Source: Tuctoria greenei
Taxonomy: Eukaryota > Streptophyta > Magnoliopsida > Poales > Poaceae
Length of the DNA: 64,000 bases
Assembly (NCBI GenBank): GCA_036927565.1
Contig: JAYESD010000009.1
Span: forward strand, 24,519,601-24,583,600
Direction: 5' to 3'
Part shown: positions 1 to 11,807 of the stretch, piece by piece
How positions within the stretch are numbered: the stretch's first letter is position 1
Layout: every line of letters begins with the position of its first letter
Notes under the pieces: generated by a model
Seen by the model: the letters and a program-made list of their open reading frames with translations, nothing else
Told to the model about the DNA's origin: nothing
The model's database searches: none
Translations under genes and position numbers: made by a program

Positions 1-162
1 GCAAGGATGGTGTTCACCGTCCCCAACATCGAGCATAGGGAGTCTAAAGCTGGCAGCAGCTCGGTCACCCCTTGATATGGTTCCCCGCGCGGCACTGGAC
101 CAGGGCCGAGGGGTTCCAACACCGCCCCAACACAGGCCTGGAAGTCTCGGATCCCTTGGGCC

Positions 163-2430
163 TCAATCGCACGGGAGGCCTGGAGGCTCTCCGCCTCTCT
201 TCGCCCAGTCTCCTCCCGGCCGGCGAGCTCCCGAGCACGATGCTCCAGATCGTCCTCCCAACGCTTGATGGTGAGCTCCAAGTTGTGCAAAGCCCGACGC
301 TTCTCCTCCAGGCTTTGATAGACCTCCTCCTCCTTCGCTGCCAAGTCGAGCATCAGCAACGACAACTTCACAGCGGACCAACTCGAGCCGCTGATCTTTG
401 CATAGCCTTAGACAGGCATCGGCGGTGGCATGGGCCTTCAAGGCCTTCACCTCAAGCTTCTTGTTCTTAGCGCCGACCAGCATCACCAAGCGCCGCTCCT
501 CCGAAAGCAGATCCCACTCTCAGGTGAACGCAGCTTGCATCTAGCGCAAGACAGACTGGGCTGCGGCAACAGCATCGGCGAGAGGGATCGGCGTGAGCGT
601 CGCCATGGACAACTGCCCCACCGCCCCTCCTGTCGACTCCACAGCAGACACCAGCGCATGGGGACCATATGGTTCCCCGACTGGAGCTTCATGAACCGCT
701 GCATCACTGCCTGGCACTAAAGCCCCCTCCTCCACTGCAAGGGCATCGTCGGCCGCCGGTGGCAAGTTGCCATCTTGTGTGCCAATAGCGTCAGGCGTCG
801 ATGCCGCTTCAACAATGGGTGGAACAGCTCCACCAAGGGAAGCTTCCACGACTAAGGTAGCCGCCTCCTCACCGGGCACCTCCTCACCTAGAACTCCCTC
901 GCATGGCGCCACCTCTGCTCGGCCTACCTCGACAGACATGAGTGCGGAGACATTGACGGCACCAAAGGTTGACGCACCTTCGGGCAGAGGATGTGGCTTG
1001 GCAGACCCTGTTCCAGCTACGGGAGAGGCATGGGCTATCAAGCCGAGACCTCGAAGCCCCATAGGCACCAAGTCGGCTGACAACACCCTGGAAAGCCAAG
1101 GTAAAGCATTGTGAGAGCGAAAAAGAAAAGAAGAGAAATAGAAAAGGGAGAAGTTGCGACTTACCAACAGGACGGGCTGCTCAAATGACCCTAGCCTTCC
1201 ACCCCACGCGATAGATCTGGTCGTCGGGATCCGACAACGAGGCCGGCGCCGCCGTCTCTGGCACTGACTCTTGATCAACCTGCGTCGACACAGCCACCTG
1301 CGCAGACCCCTCTGCGCCTCCTCCAGAACCAGAGCCACCGCTGGAGTGAGAAAACAAGTCAATGACGGGAGCATCGGTCGCACCAGCCCATCGCGAGGGG
1401 AGATGTGGGTACCGTCCCCCCACGTCAGCTTCCGCTTCTTCGGCACAGTGGTAGCGGAACCAGCAACCAGAGGGCGGGAACGCTTTCCTGGGGACAGAAC
1501 TGGTGTTGGTTGGCTGCCTTCCAGCCTGACAGAAGATGTTAGGGGCCCTACCTCCGCCCTTTCCGAAGAACGGGAGGAGGACCCCGACCTTGGTTGCGTC
1601 ATGGCATGGCACCACACCAGGACCGTAGAAGCCCTGTACGTCTCCTCGGGGTGCAGGCGAGTAATGATGAACACATTGACCTCCGGCATCGAGCTCATCA
1701 GTTCGTCTCTCAATTCTAGAGTCATGGAGAGCGGCTGGCAGTCGTTCGGGATGGAGATGTGCTCGTCGTCGACCGTGTCGCAGGTCACCACCTTCAAAAA
1801 TCCCCCCAACATCTCCGGGGTGGGGTCGTCCAGATCCAACCGGCACCAATCATAGGTGCCGACATAGTGCCAGGCCTCATACCAGCGCTCCTGGAGAGAG
1901 GCGGTGCGGCGGCGCAAGAAGTCGGCCAGCACCATCCAAGAGGTCAAGCCTTTGCGTGCCAGGGACTTGATCCTCCTAAATATCAGCGTGTTCTCCTTCA
2001 TCAACCCTTGGAAGGCTTCCAAGGTGGTGGGATCAGAGGCCGAACCTTCGGAAGGCATCTTCAGCGCCGATGGGCCTCAACCCGCACGATCGCCCAATCT
2101 TCTCTCCAGGTCTTCCACTTGCCCCCTTTGAGCGAAGCAAAGTAGTAGGCACCCACCTGGGGTGTCTCGCTCTTTTCGTTGGTCTCCATCACAAAGAAGA
2201 ACCAGGACATCTCCATTGTTGTCTTGCAGCCCACGAATGCCTCACAAAAGTGGACGAACGTCGCGATCACGATGATGGAGTTCGACGACCGGTGGTGAAG
2301 TTGTAGCCCATACTCCTCTAGCATTGTAAGGAAGAACCTCGACGGCGGAAGCCTCGGCCCCGCAGACACGTAGGCGGCGAAGAGGACAGTCTCATCTTTG
2401 CATAGGTCCTCAAGGGTGGGAGATCCGCAT
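163..2430 (-). pseudogene. Antisense extra ORF of Tat-1 (putative gypsy-type transposon family, PF04195-like), broken
   Basis: Reading leftwards, an N-terminal block (about 2430-2061, with MLEEYGLQLHHRSSN and FVHFCEAFVG) resembles the grass 'putative gypsy type transposon' domain. A frameshift near 2060 leads to a 505-codon frame (2058-541) with motif WYEAWHYVGTYDWCRL, then a low-complexity region rich in Ala, Gly, Pro and Val. A probable intron lies at about 1165-1092 (GTAAGT donor, TTTCCAG acceptor). Below 541 stops interrupt a frame that continues to 163 and was probably a coiled coil. The copy at 50851-53956 aligns in order. Known: such ORFs are antisense in Tat elements and their function is unknown. 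It is not a host gene, because of its position against an LTR, its frameshift and its second copy. Confidence 0.65.
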
Positions 2431-3234
2431 TAGATCATCCACGCACACTTTGCCGCTAACCAGCCAAGAAGTCGCTGCTTCGAGAACAGGCCATCTGTCG
2501 ACTGAAAGCGAGAGGGAGCAGTGGGGAAGCCATTGGAGCTAGAGAAGGTGAGAACTTTGGTTGAGAGGTGAAGGTTCGGGCACATGAGGAACAAGGTGAA
2601 AACTTAGACTGTAGGTTGAGAGTAAGGGAGGAACCGTTCCCTATAACAAAGGTTTCCTTTTATAGTACTAAATCAAGGCTCCCGCATGAACGTCGAAAAG
2701 ACTTTTACATGAAATTTCAAGTAGATGAGGTCGGTCGAGTGGTCCCATTCATGCGTTCTACTTATACGTGCATGTGATAGTCGCTCCGCTCGTATTACCT
2801 CACTCGCTTCGCTACGGTATACACCTTACGACGCCTTAGCACTTCGTGCGTATTGCAAAGGTTCGGCCCACACCACTCAACACATGGAAGCCATGAAAAT
2901 GGACCCTACGTCCACGATCTAAAGCAGTGGCCCAGTCATTCAGCCACCTAAGGAAACCGGTGAAGCGGCTCCCATAAGGGTGGAGCGACCGAAAGTGCTA
3001 TAGCTGCTTCGGGAACCATCGCGGTTAAAGGCACCAAAGAAGATTGAGATATTACAGCAAGCAAAGATCCCGTCACCGACGTCTCTCAACTAGAAGGGGA
3101 TGTGTGGCGACGTTGGCATAAGCACCCACCGCTTCGACTATCCAAGGAAGAATTCGAAGCACAGTGCAGGAAAAGATGGAAAGGGCTATACCTTTGGGCT
3201 CTTCACCCTGCGCCAAGGTGGACCCAGGGGCCAC
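2431..3234. other. Spacer between antisense ORF and 3' LTR of Tat-1
   Basis: About 0.8 kb without a supportable gene. Short frames at 2568-2777 and 3102-3365 show no recognisable domain and no counterpart in the second Tat copy. The last bases before the LTR (GGTGGACCCAGGGGCCAC) recur as the reverse complement at 50511-50528 with one change, so they are a conserved element edge, probably including the polypurine tract. Confidence 0.5.
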
Positions 3235-4276
3235 TGTCGGTACCTTGCAGACGGGGTACCCTCACACACAGAATGAAGACACCAAGGCACGTCCGGAGGC
3301 GCCACGTGTCACGAAGCTGCCAAGACCTCGGTCTCCCTCAAGAACGTGCCCCAGCTCCGCTATGAGAACCTCGAAGATGGAACTTGGCCCCACTGGTGAG
3401 GCAGGCTCCGAAAATGCCACATGTTGGGACGGAACCTCACCCAACCTCGGAGAAGACCTCCAGTGCTGCCACGTGGCTCGGAGCGCCGGGCCAGGCACCA
3501 CTTGTGGGGAAAGGCACGGAGCTGCCACGTCCCCTGGAGAGCCCCGGAGCTGCCATGCGTAATAAAGAACCAGGGCTGGCCTCCCCAGCAGCGATCATCT
3601 CCGACCCTGCCACTTGCGCCGCAACTTACTCTGGATGGTAAGATGTAGGAGTAAAGGGATAGTGCACTCTGCCCAAGTCAAGGTTTGAATACATGCACCA
3701 ACCTCTGGCACACAATGCGAAGCACGCCAACGGTCAGAGACCGCTGCGACCAATCACATCACAGTGAAGGCGCTGCAGGCCTATCCCACTTGGCCATGTG
3801 GGTAGCTTGCGGCAACAAGACAGGATGATGGGACACCTTCTGCCATTGTCAACAACAGCGCGTGGGCTACTTATGAGAGAGGCGTCAAGACGGCGAGTCT
3901 TCACTGCCACAGTTAGAGCAAGATTACGCAAGAAGCCTTAGATCGTTGGGATAAGATCGCCCCAGGACCACCTGTTGGGCCCCGAACCCCACTTGTAAGG
4001 CGTCTGACCACAACTATAAAAGGCCTGGACCGCCAACGTTACAAAGGACCAGACATTCAATCCCGATACACACACATGCATACACACATACTAAGCAATA
4101 CCATCTATCGTGGAGTAGGGTGTTACGCTCCTTGCGGCCCGAACCACGTAAAAACCATCGTGTCATACTCTCTTCCGCTAGAACACTTGATTGAGGCCTA
4201 AGCCCCTTCGAACAAGAACTTCCGCGGGCTGCTCCTTAGCAAATCCGGGGGAAGTGTCGCATTAACACTTCAACAA
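3235..4276 (+). repeat. 3' LTR of Tat-1
   Basis: Starts with TGTCGGTACC directly after the polypurine-like run. A plus-strand TATA box at 4014 is followed by a transcript-leader-like segment with the recurring grass-LTR words GTGGAGTAGGGTG and CGGCCCGAACCACG. The right edge is set by the onset of unrelated Athila LTR sequence near 4277; a clear terminal CA cannot be chosen among several nearby, so the end is uncertain by some tens of bases. Confidence 0.6.
4014..4023 (+). promoter_or_regulatory. TATA box of Tat-1 LTR
   Basis: CTATAAAAGG lies about 780 bp into the LTR, followed within 30-60 bp by a CA-rich leader. This is the usual place of an LTR core promoter and fixes the element orientation as plus. 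Confidence 0.6.
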
Positions 4277-4405
4277 CTTCTATCTAGCCTTTCTTTGGGA
4301 AAATATAAAGAACACCCTTTGGGAATACTCTTTAAAGTGGAAATCCTACACCGATAGTTTACATTCGCTTGCGGACGGTCACTTGAGAATTAAATCCTAC
4401 CAACA
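4277..4405 (+). repeat. Truncated 5' LTR (3' end only) of the Athila-like element
   Basis: Matches the final ~130 bp of the LTR ending at 27240 (shared words TAGCCTTTCTTTGGGAAAAT, TTTGGGAATACTCTTTAAAG, CACTTGAGAATTAAA) and ends CCAACA at 4405. Everything upstream is lost, replaced by Tat-1 LTR sequence. Confidence 0.75.
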
Positions 4406-4490
4406 AGCATTTCTAGCGCCACTGCTAGGGATGAATTGTTAGTAGTGTGTAGGAAATATCAACAAGCATTTTTGGTGCCGTTGCCAGGGA
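4406..4490 (+). promoter_or_regulatory. Primer-binding region, with the tRNA-Asp-type site present twice
   Basis: Directly after the LTR, AGCATTTCTAGCGCCACTGC resembles the complement of the tRNA-Asp 3' end (TGGCGCCGTTGCCGGGGA). About 58 bp later the same lead-in (CAACAAGCATTTTTGG) returns with a better match, TGGTGCCGTTGCCAGGGA (4473-4490). Known: Athila/Tat-type elements commonly use tRNA-Asp-like priming. The first site is adjacent to the LTR as priming requires but is the more degraded one. Confidence 0.6.
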
Positions 4491-4597
4491 AGGCAGCCGA
4501 AGTATTGCATGATTGAGTGAATAGGATAGGACCCTGGTAGGTTTTACTAGGATGACCCCTCTTTGTTTTCACATTTTATGTGAAAACAAGGAAGTGT

Positions 4598-5342
4598 ATG
4601 TCTGGTTTCCGCTTGCCGAAAAACATTATTGAAGATCTCGAATCTCTTTTGATAGATCAATCTCATGTCGTAAATCCTCAGAAGCTTCGAGCTGCAAAGC
4701 AAGCCAGCACAACTGCACCAACAACCGAAACACCAATGGCCCAGAAGACCCTTCATTAGTTTCGGCTCCCTCTGCTAACAATGTGCCTGTTGGGCCCACT
4801 GTTATCATGGGAGACGTAAACATCGAAATCAAGAATGGCCTTATCATTATGGTGCAAGCCAACCCATTTTGTGGGAAGGCTAACGAGGATGCAAGTGCTC
4901 ACCTACAACAGTTCCTTGAGATCTGTAGCACTTTTAAGATAAAGGACGTATCTCCTAATGCTCCCCGTCTTAGGCTGTTCTTGTTCTCTCTTCTTGGGAG
5001 AGCGAAACAGTGGTTCTATGAGAACCTAAGTGCTATATACACTTGGGATAAATGTTCTACGACATTCCTCGCTAAGTTTTTTGCGTTGGGAAAAACCAAT
5101 GCCTTACGTGGAGGAATTTCCAGCTTCCAGGAAGATGCCAATGAATCTATTCCCAAGGCTTGGGAAAGGCTGTAGGACTACATCCTAGCCTGTCCTCACC
5201 ATGGGATGGATGACTGGCTCATAATCCAAAACTTCTATAATGGGCTGATCCCTTCCGCCCGTGACCATGTTGATGTTGCTGTTGGAGGTGCCATCTTCTC
5301 ATTAACGGTGCCCAAAGTCGAAGATCTTATTGAGAAGACGGT
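4598..5342 (+). pseudogene. Gag, 5' half, of the Athila-like element
   Basis: Begins at ATG 4598 (MSGFRLPKNIIEDLE), shifts frame near 4740, and continues in the 4783 frame with a retrotransposon-gag core: NPFCGKANEDASAHLQQFLE, then LFLFSLLGRAKQWFYE and FFALGKTNALRGGISSFQED. A TAG (about 5173) interrupts GL.DYILACP, probably from CAG. The frame then runs through HGMDDWLIIQNFYNGL to the CACTA insertion point. The other half resumes at 20795. The protein would have been the capsid/nucleocapsid precursor. It is inactive because of the frameshift, the stop and the insertion. Confidence 0.8.
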
Positions 5343-5358
5343 CACTGCTACAATAAGC
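5343..5358 (+). repeat. CACTA left terminal inverted repeat
   Basis: CACTGCTACAATAAGC, preceded by target duplication GGT at 5340-5342. Differs from the right repeat at two positions. Confidence 0.9.
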
Positions 5359-5365
5359 CTCATCA

Positions 5366-6060
5366 CAGGCAGCTCCAAACCTATTATCACAGACGGCTTT
5401 TAGAACCGCCTGAAACGAAGAGTCTGTGATAATCCGCAATTTCACATGCGGAGAAGTGAAACCGCCTGTGAAGACACATTATCATAGGCGGTTCTTCACT
5501 TAGGCTAGCCGCCTGTGAAGACACATTATCATAGGCGGTTCTTTACTTAGGCTAGCCGCCTGTGAAAATATTTTATCACAGACGGGTCTTGCAGCATATA
5601 TAACCGCCTGTGATAAATGTCTTATCACAGACGGTTATTGAAGCATAACTAACTGCCTATGATAATGTGTCTTCACAGACGGGTATTGAAGCATAACTAA
5701 ACGCCAATGATAATGTGTCTTCACAGACGGATTTTGAAGCATAACTAACTGTCTATGATAATTTGTCTTCACAGACGGGTATTGAAGCATAACTAACCGT
5801 CAATGATAATGTGTCTTCACAGACGGTTATTGAAGCATAACTAACCGTCTATGATAATGATGTTATCACAGACGGAGTTTACCTATATCAGCCGTCTGTG
5901 AAGACCCTTTAACGCAGCCGGTTTCTACCATAACAGTCACCGCCTGTGAAAATTAGGTTATCACAGATGTTTCTTTACTTGTATCTAGCTGCCTATGATA
6001 ATTGTTTTTCACAATCATGCCTAGCCGTTGGTTAATAACCACCTATGATAAGGTATAACC
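5366..6060 (+). repeat. CACTA left subterminal repeat array
   Basis: Roughly 700 bp of degenerate ~60-bp units alternating CCGCCTGTGATAAT-type and TTATCACAGACGG-type motifs in opposite orientations, with linkers such as TTGAAGCATAACTAAC. Known: subterminal repeats of CACTA elements are binding sites for the element's TNPA protein. At least ten motif pairs are visible, differing mainly at CAGACGG/TAGGCGG. Confidence 0.9.
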
Positions 6061-6310
6061 TATGCAGTACTACTGCTGTTATTTCTAATTTCCAGGTCAA
6101 TTCAATATAATCACAAAACAAAAAACAACAATATCATCACAGAACAAAAGTCAACAATATTATCATCACAGAAGTCAATTTCACTAAAACAATATACATT
6201 TGTACAAGTTACAGATACAATTCATCTCAAAGTTTACAAGTTTTCACTAAAAACTGCTTACATTGGCATAGTCGCAAAGTTCTGGCACATCAGCTGCTGA
6301 ACCATTCTTA

Positions 6311-9300
6311 TCAAAGAACTTCCCTTTTTTTGTGCAAAATTTCGCGACGAATGAACTGACAGAGTTCAGAAGCAATCCTGTCGGCTAGTCCATCAGGAAT
6401 ACTTCTACAAACCGGCCATTCTTCGTTCAGATTCTTCTTGTGCTGCAATATAACACATAACAAGGTTTAGAATGTGTTGGTTTGAACAATCTCAAAGTAT
6501 AGATCAAAGTGAGAGTATACAAGAATTTAGTTGGTATTTTTGGAGCAGTTGTACTATGAGCAATTGAATTTTGAAGTTGGAATCAAAATATGAAAATAAT
6601 GTTTCTGGTAATATTGAACAGCAGAGAATATAAGCATTAAACTATGCTAGTTACAATGAAAATGAAACACAAAAGTAAGAAAATAAGGTATCGACATTAA
6701 GGATAACTTACATCCTCACGATTCACTCTATAAACGCCGGCGGTCCGAAGATGCTCGCATACATAATACCCGCATAAGACACTCCCAGCAGGCTGCTTCG
6801 GACAAGCATAATACGTTTTAATGTCCAATGCATTCGTATTAGGAGGTCTCTGACCGCCAAGCGCCGCGTAAAACTGCCAAGCGCTGTAATACAAGAAATG
6901 TCATATAAAACTTGTCAACACATTCTAAATGTGCGTAAATTAAAATTATTGAATAAACATACTTTTTCGAAATGGAAAGGAAATCTCTGTAACGATCTGG
7001 TGGGTAATCGGCCGAGTCCAAGACTGTTGCCATTCCCTGCATTGGCTTGATGAATATCATTATGTAGTGATTACTGCAAACATACAAACACACGTGTTAA
7101 CAATTACCAATAATTGCTATTTCAATGTCATGTGTCGAACTTACTCGAAGTAGTACGGAGCCTTTACGAGGTCCGTGCCATTTCTGACAAAGTTAAACAT
7201 CGCATGTCCTATGTAAGCGGAAACTTCTGTCTTTCTATCCTTCTTACGTTTTGCAATTGCTCTTTCAAAATCTTTTTTTTTCACCTGTTTGTACTGTGTT
7301 GATTCTCGATTCGCCTGGACGTCGAATAGCGACTTTGCAATCCTAGTAGGGTCAAGGATACCTGTCTTGCGCTCCAACTTTACATTATCCATGTATTGCA
7401 TCCTATTGAAGAAGTCCTGAATTGTTATAATCTCATGAAATGTGTATGCGTGTAGTAAGAAAAGCAAATACAAAATATTAGAGCACTTACAAGCACCAGA
7501 CGAGCAGCAGGTTGATATCGAGCATGCCCCGATGGAAAAGGGAAAGCAGCTATTCAAATAAAATGACTCGTTTATCTACTCCAGTGCTCCAGAATGCTTC
7601 TTTTGGAATACGAAATGTGACGCAATTAAGACCATATTTTGTGCCGGCAGTGATGTACCACTCATGCATTCTTCTGAGCTGGACGGGTTGTTTGCTAAGT
7701 TGTACGGATGTCATGAACGGCTTCCCATTCTCAAATTTAGGAGGAACATCCTCAAGCTTGTATATTGGAACTCCTGGTTTAACTAAAGTCGTCCACCGAT
7801 TATACATGAAACCGTCTTCTTCCCACTCCTTGATATCTTCTAATGCTGGCTCATGAGAAGAACGAGATGCACTCGATTTTCTAATATTTTCCTTCATAGC
7901 TTCCAAATACTTTGACACTTCTGATGAAGGTTTATTAATTTCGTATGAGCTAACTTTGATAGGCACTGATGATCGAGGAGTAGTCGTCGGAAGTTGGACA
8001 CTGGCTTGTTGTTGAACCTGTTGTTCAACTGATTGCTCTTTACTCCCAGCAGTTGGCTCTAGTACTACTTCAAGCTGTTGCTCAACTAGTTGCTCTTTAC
8101 TAGCAACAGCTTGCTCTGGTACTGCTTGAAGTTGTTGTCCAACTTGTTGCTCTTGGATATCATCCTTGCTGAGACATAGGGGGAGTGGATCTTCTCGGAC
8201 TGGGAGTGGATCTTCATGCACTTTTGCCTTAGAGGATGGGGTTGCAGTATTTGAAGATGCGACGGGGCTAGAAATTGGCTCATCGTCCAACACGATATCG
8301 CGTCAGTGCCAAAGGATTAATTGGTTGACAGCCTGCCCCAGAGTCGCGATCCCCTCAGGTGTGACGTGGTCTATTTCATAATCTTCATAATCATTATCAA
8401 TGATCTGAAGAACTTGCACCACAGAATAATAAAACGTAAGTGGATTCCTGTTGAAGTCACGATCAGGCTTTGCCATAGCAGTGGCAACCTGTTTGGTTTT
8501 GTTCCCTGCTCTGCCTATCGGGACAAGAAGACGACAAGATTTGTCGTTAGCAATATCATCGACAGGGAACTTATGGGCTGACCCTGAGCCTGGCACGGAA
8601 CCAACGCTGCTAGGGTAGGCAGTTGGAGATACTAATTGCTCCTTTTGCACCGGAACCATCATTGTACTTGGTGCCACTAATTGTCCTGATTGTCTAAGTT
8701 GTTCCATTATTTCTTGCATATTTTCTTTGACCTTTTGAGCAATCGTTTCATCAAGTGTTTTCTTAAACTTCTCACATCTTCTATATGTGTCTTTATCTTT
8801 AGGGAAACCATCTAGCCAAGACATTTGAGAAGAGACCGCTCGAACCCGTCCGCTGTGTTCAGGGTTTCCTAAAATAGCGATAAGTTGGTCATTCTCCCTC
8901 TTCTGCTTGAAGAGACCCTTCTGTTGCTTTTCAATTACTTCTTTCATTTTATCCTCTACTTCATTCAAAGAGTCAGGCTTTTCATGTTTGCCCTCGCTGG
9001 TCAAACCTGACCGAGCAAAGACCCAGCGTTGAGTTCGCTCATCGCACCCTTCTAAATAGTGAGGATTGTTCTTACTAAGAATTTCATCTAATATCTTATT
9101 CCATTTCTGGACTTTGGGGGCATATCCGGCAGACCCCAAGCAATGATGGTATTTGTTCTTTTTTGCAAGCTCTGACCTAGTTGCACTTAGAGCTTTAGCA
9201 TCAGGTGTGCTCTTTTGACGAACAAACTCTTGCCACTGAGCTTGTGTGATTTTTCCCATCTTCCTCGGGCTAGGGACCTTATCGGCCTTAACATAAGCAT

Positions 9301-9956
9301 TCATTTCACTCTTCCAGCATCGAAACTTCTTGCCGCAAGAGACCAATGTTGCTTTCTTTACAGCTTCTTCTGTGCCTTTCAGGAACTTGAATTGTTTCTT
9401 TATCTTTTCCCACAACTCATTCTTGGTCTGCTCGGGTAATTTCCTCCAATTCTCGGTTGTGATCGGCACAACCTCCCTAACAAGAAAATTGCATGCATTA
9501 CGGTACTTGGTAACTGAATCCAGTGGTTCTTGGGCAAGCCCACCTGGACCGACCCTTGTTATGTACATGATGCGGTCCAATGGACCCTTATTGGGACCTC
9601 GTTGCCCTCGTTTCCGCTTGAGTGAAGCTGAGGATTCATCCATTGGAGAACCTTCTGCGGTTTTAGGAGCCGATGTCACCTCATTGTCTTCGAGATTAAT
9701 CTAGGTAGAAAAAAATAATAAGACTTCGTATACTTGACAACCAACATTAACTTGAACTGCTGAAGTTAAGATTCGTGATCCATACCTCGTCGGCAGGATC
9801 ATATTCCGGGTCTAGATCCACTGAAGTCTTTTAAATTTTTATATTCGAAAAAGGATCCGAAGGACTGTGATAGGAGCCTGAACTGCTGGAGTCAGTAAAC
9901 TCCATATTGTCTTCTTTGTTGTTACTATCAGGACCAGTCTTCTTAGTGCATTCCAT
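6311..9956 (-). pseudogene. TNPA-like / DUF8039 / Ulp1-type cysteine protease gene of the CACTA element, interrupted
   Basis: Exons supported by splice signals: 9956-9786 (ATG; GTATGG donor), 9700-about 7470, 7416-7145 (GTAAGT donor), 7073-6963, 6883-6712, 6442-6311 (TGA). Domains in order: acidic N-terminus; a Transposase_24-like region (QWQEFVRQKSTPDAKALSAT, YLEGCDERTQRWVFARSGLT, then GRVRAVSSQMSWLDGFPKDK) with coiled-coil stretches; a DUF8039-like block (CRLLVPIGRAGNKTKQVATA to LGQAVNQLILWH); a Gln/Val-rich linker; and a Ulp1/C48 protease with His (DNHYIMIFIKP), Asp (VLDSAD), Gln (CPKQPAG) and Cys (LCGYYVCEHL) in order. In-frame stops: TAA 9833-9831, TGA 8305-8303, TAG 7552-7550. The junction of exons 2 and 3 does not keep frame with the obvious sites. 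Known role: DNA-binding/accessory transposition protein. The protease target is unknown; SUMO or a SUMO-like protein is inferred. Confidence 0.8.
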
Positions 9957-11787
9957 TCTAGATCTAATAAGACAAAAAATCTAATAAATGGCATATTAAC
10001 TCTACATGAAGTGTTGCATGAAGAAAAAGATGGAAGCATTCTAGGATTTGATAAGGCATTCTAGGGTTTAAGGCGACTAACCAAAAGGTTCCTATACATT
10101 GCGAGGGTGACAAGCATGTTAAAGTTGCTCACCAGCAATGGCAATTTTATCTTTTTATTCTAAATAGGCTAGCTTCGTTCAGAGTGGCGACCACGTTCTT
10201 GAGGTTTACTAGGCGACGCCTAGCTCCGGACCTATAACTGATCAAGCAAGGGACAAAAAGCAAATCCCCGCACAGCTCCTACCTAGCTTAGAGGGCATTA
10301 TCATCCCCGCTCTCAAGTTTCCTCTTATTCTTCTGCCTACTGAATGACAAACATCATGCTGATGCGTACTTGTGCAGATGCAGTGCCTAGAAGAGACTGA
10401 TAGCAGCAGCAACTAGCAAGCTCACTTTACACCAACAACCCAAGGCATAACTTAGTCAAAATTAGTCAAGTATAGCTATATCTAATGTAACTTAGCCAAA
10501 ATTAGCCAAATTTGCTCAACTTAACCAAATTTAGCCAATATAGCTAAATCTTGCCCAGCATAGTCAAACATGCTTGATTATGCTTCAGTTAGCTAAATTC
10601 GGTCATATTTAAAACAAATTTTCTCAATTTTGGCTCAATTAAGTAAATTTAGCCAAAACACATTTTTGAAGTTATATAGGTCTAACTAAATTCTTGTATC
10701 ATAGAGATCGGCATCATATGCTCAGACTCCATCGCCACACCTAGTGGTACCTAGATATGGGCGTGAGGATGCTCCTGGCATCACAAATGAGTTGGCCAGC
10801 AACTTGTTTGGCTTCAGAGCTAAATATAGCATAACTTTGGTAGCTCAGATTAGGTACAATTGCTCAAATGAAGCTGATGGAGCCACAAGTGCAGACATCT
10901 TTGGTAGCACAAATTAGCTACAATTGCTCAAATGAAACTTAGAGAAATAAAAGCAAACTTAGCCAAACTTAGTCTAGCATAGCTAACTCTAAGCAAAAGT
11001 AGCCAAATATAGCTAAATATAGCATAACTTAATCAAAATTAGTCAAGTATAACTATATCTAATGTAACTTAGCCAAAATTAGCCAAATTTGCTCAACTTA
11101 ACCAAATATAGCTAAATCTTGCCCCTAATAGAGAATTATGTGGCATATGCAAGGACGATGACAGAAATAGGGAATATACTGCTGTTACTAGAGTCTAGAA
11201 TCATGTTTACCACTAATGTGTCAGAACAGTTTCAGACACACAGAACCAACTACCAATTTATCGTGATATAACCATCCACGACGAAGGGAGTAAATCCTAT
11301 TCATTCGAACTTGACAGTTTTATCTCTGCAAACTACCAGAAGATGAAATGCTACCGATTTCACAGTTTCAGACACACAAAACCACCCACATAAATCTTGC
11401 CCCACCGAACCCTAACCAAAGATGCCATCGAACTTGACAGTTTTTCGAATTCCACCGAACCCTGACCAAGGATGCCTACCATTTTCTAATTCCCGAACCC
11501 TAACCAAGGATATGCAAGGCGGCAGCGAGGGCGAGGAGGGAGGCGGCACGGCAAAGGAGGATGGAAGGCCAAAGGGTTTAGGGTTTACCTTAAAGCTCGG
11601 CGGCGACGACAATGGCTTCGCTCGGCGTACCTGGAAGTGAGGAGGGCGAAGCTCGGCTGCGACGGCGAAGCTCGGCGGCGTACCTGGAAGTGACGAGGGC
11701 GAACACTTGGCGGCAAACGAAATTTTGGCAGCCTAACGGCATCTAAGTGTTTCGCCCGGGTTAGGTTTTTCCAATGCTGCCGAGGGG
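9957..11787 (-). other. Leader and first-intron region of the TNPA/Ulp1 gene, with AT-rich direct repeats
   Basis: No convincing coding sequence. From 10440 to 11120 the DNA is built of TTAGCCAAA/TAGCTAAAT-like words, and a ~100-bp block near 10446-10545 recurs at about 11030-11125. Nearer the promoter (11400-11720) it is GC-rich, with ACCCTAACCAAGGAT repeats and a duplicated stretch CGTACCTGGAAGTGA (about 11624 and 11681). On the minus strand each copy reads CACTTCCAG then GTACG, a possible duplicated splice donor. It probably holds untranslated exons and introns. Confidence 0.5.
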
Positions 11788-11795
11788 TATATATA
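11788..11795 (-). promoter_or_regulatory. TATA box, minus strand, for the TNPA/Ulp1 gene
   Basis: The minus strand reads GTCTATATATACCCC just inside a cluster of subterminal-like motifs. The distance to the first coding exon (about 1.8 kb) implies a long intron-containing leader, common in CACTA genes. Confidence 0.5.
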
Positions 11796-11807
11796 GACTC
11801 ACATTTT

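Larger units (their letters stand above)
1..4276 (+). mobile_element. 3' part of a Tat-lineage Ty3/gypsy LTR retrotransposon (Tat-1)
   Basis: Seen: a degraded ORF on the minus strand, then about 0.8 kb of spacer, a purine-rich stretch ending in CCAGGGGCCAC, and an LTR that opens TGTCGGTACC at 3235 and carries a plus-strand TATA box. Known: many Tat-type elements (RIRE2/Grande-like) carry an extra ORF antisense between pol and the 3' LTR. The opposite strands of the ORF and the LTR promoter fit that design. Gag, pol and the 5' LTR would lie left of the window. The same boundary occurs in reverse at 50510, beside a homologous ORF, which supports the element end independently. The right LTR edge is only approximate. 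Confidence 0.7.

Noticed and set aside
541..2058. A 505-codon minus-strand ORF as a host gene
   Set aside because: It has a frameshifted N-terminus, an intron-like gap read through as coding, and a homologous copy beside another LTR boundary. It is an extra ORF of a Tat element.
5366..6060. A CRISPR-like array
   Set aside because: The repeats are degenerate, alternate in orientation and adjoin a CACTA terminus in plant DNA. They are subterminal repeats.
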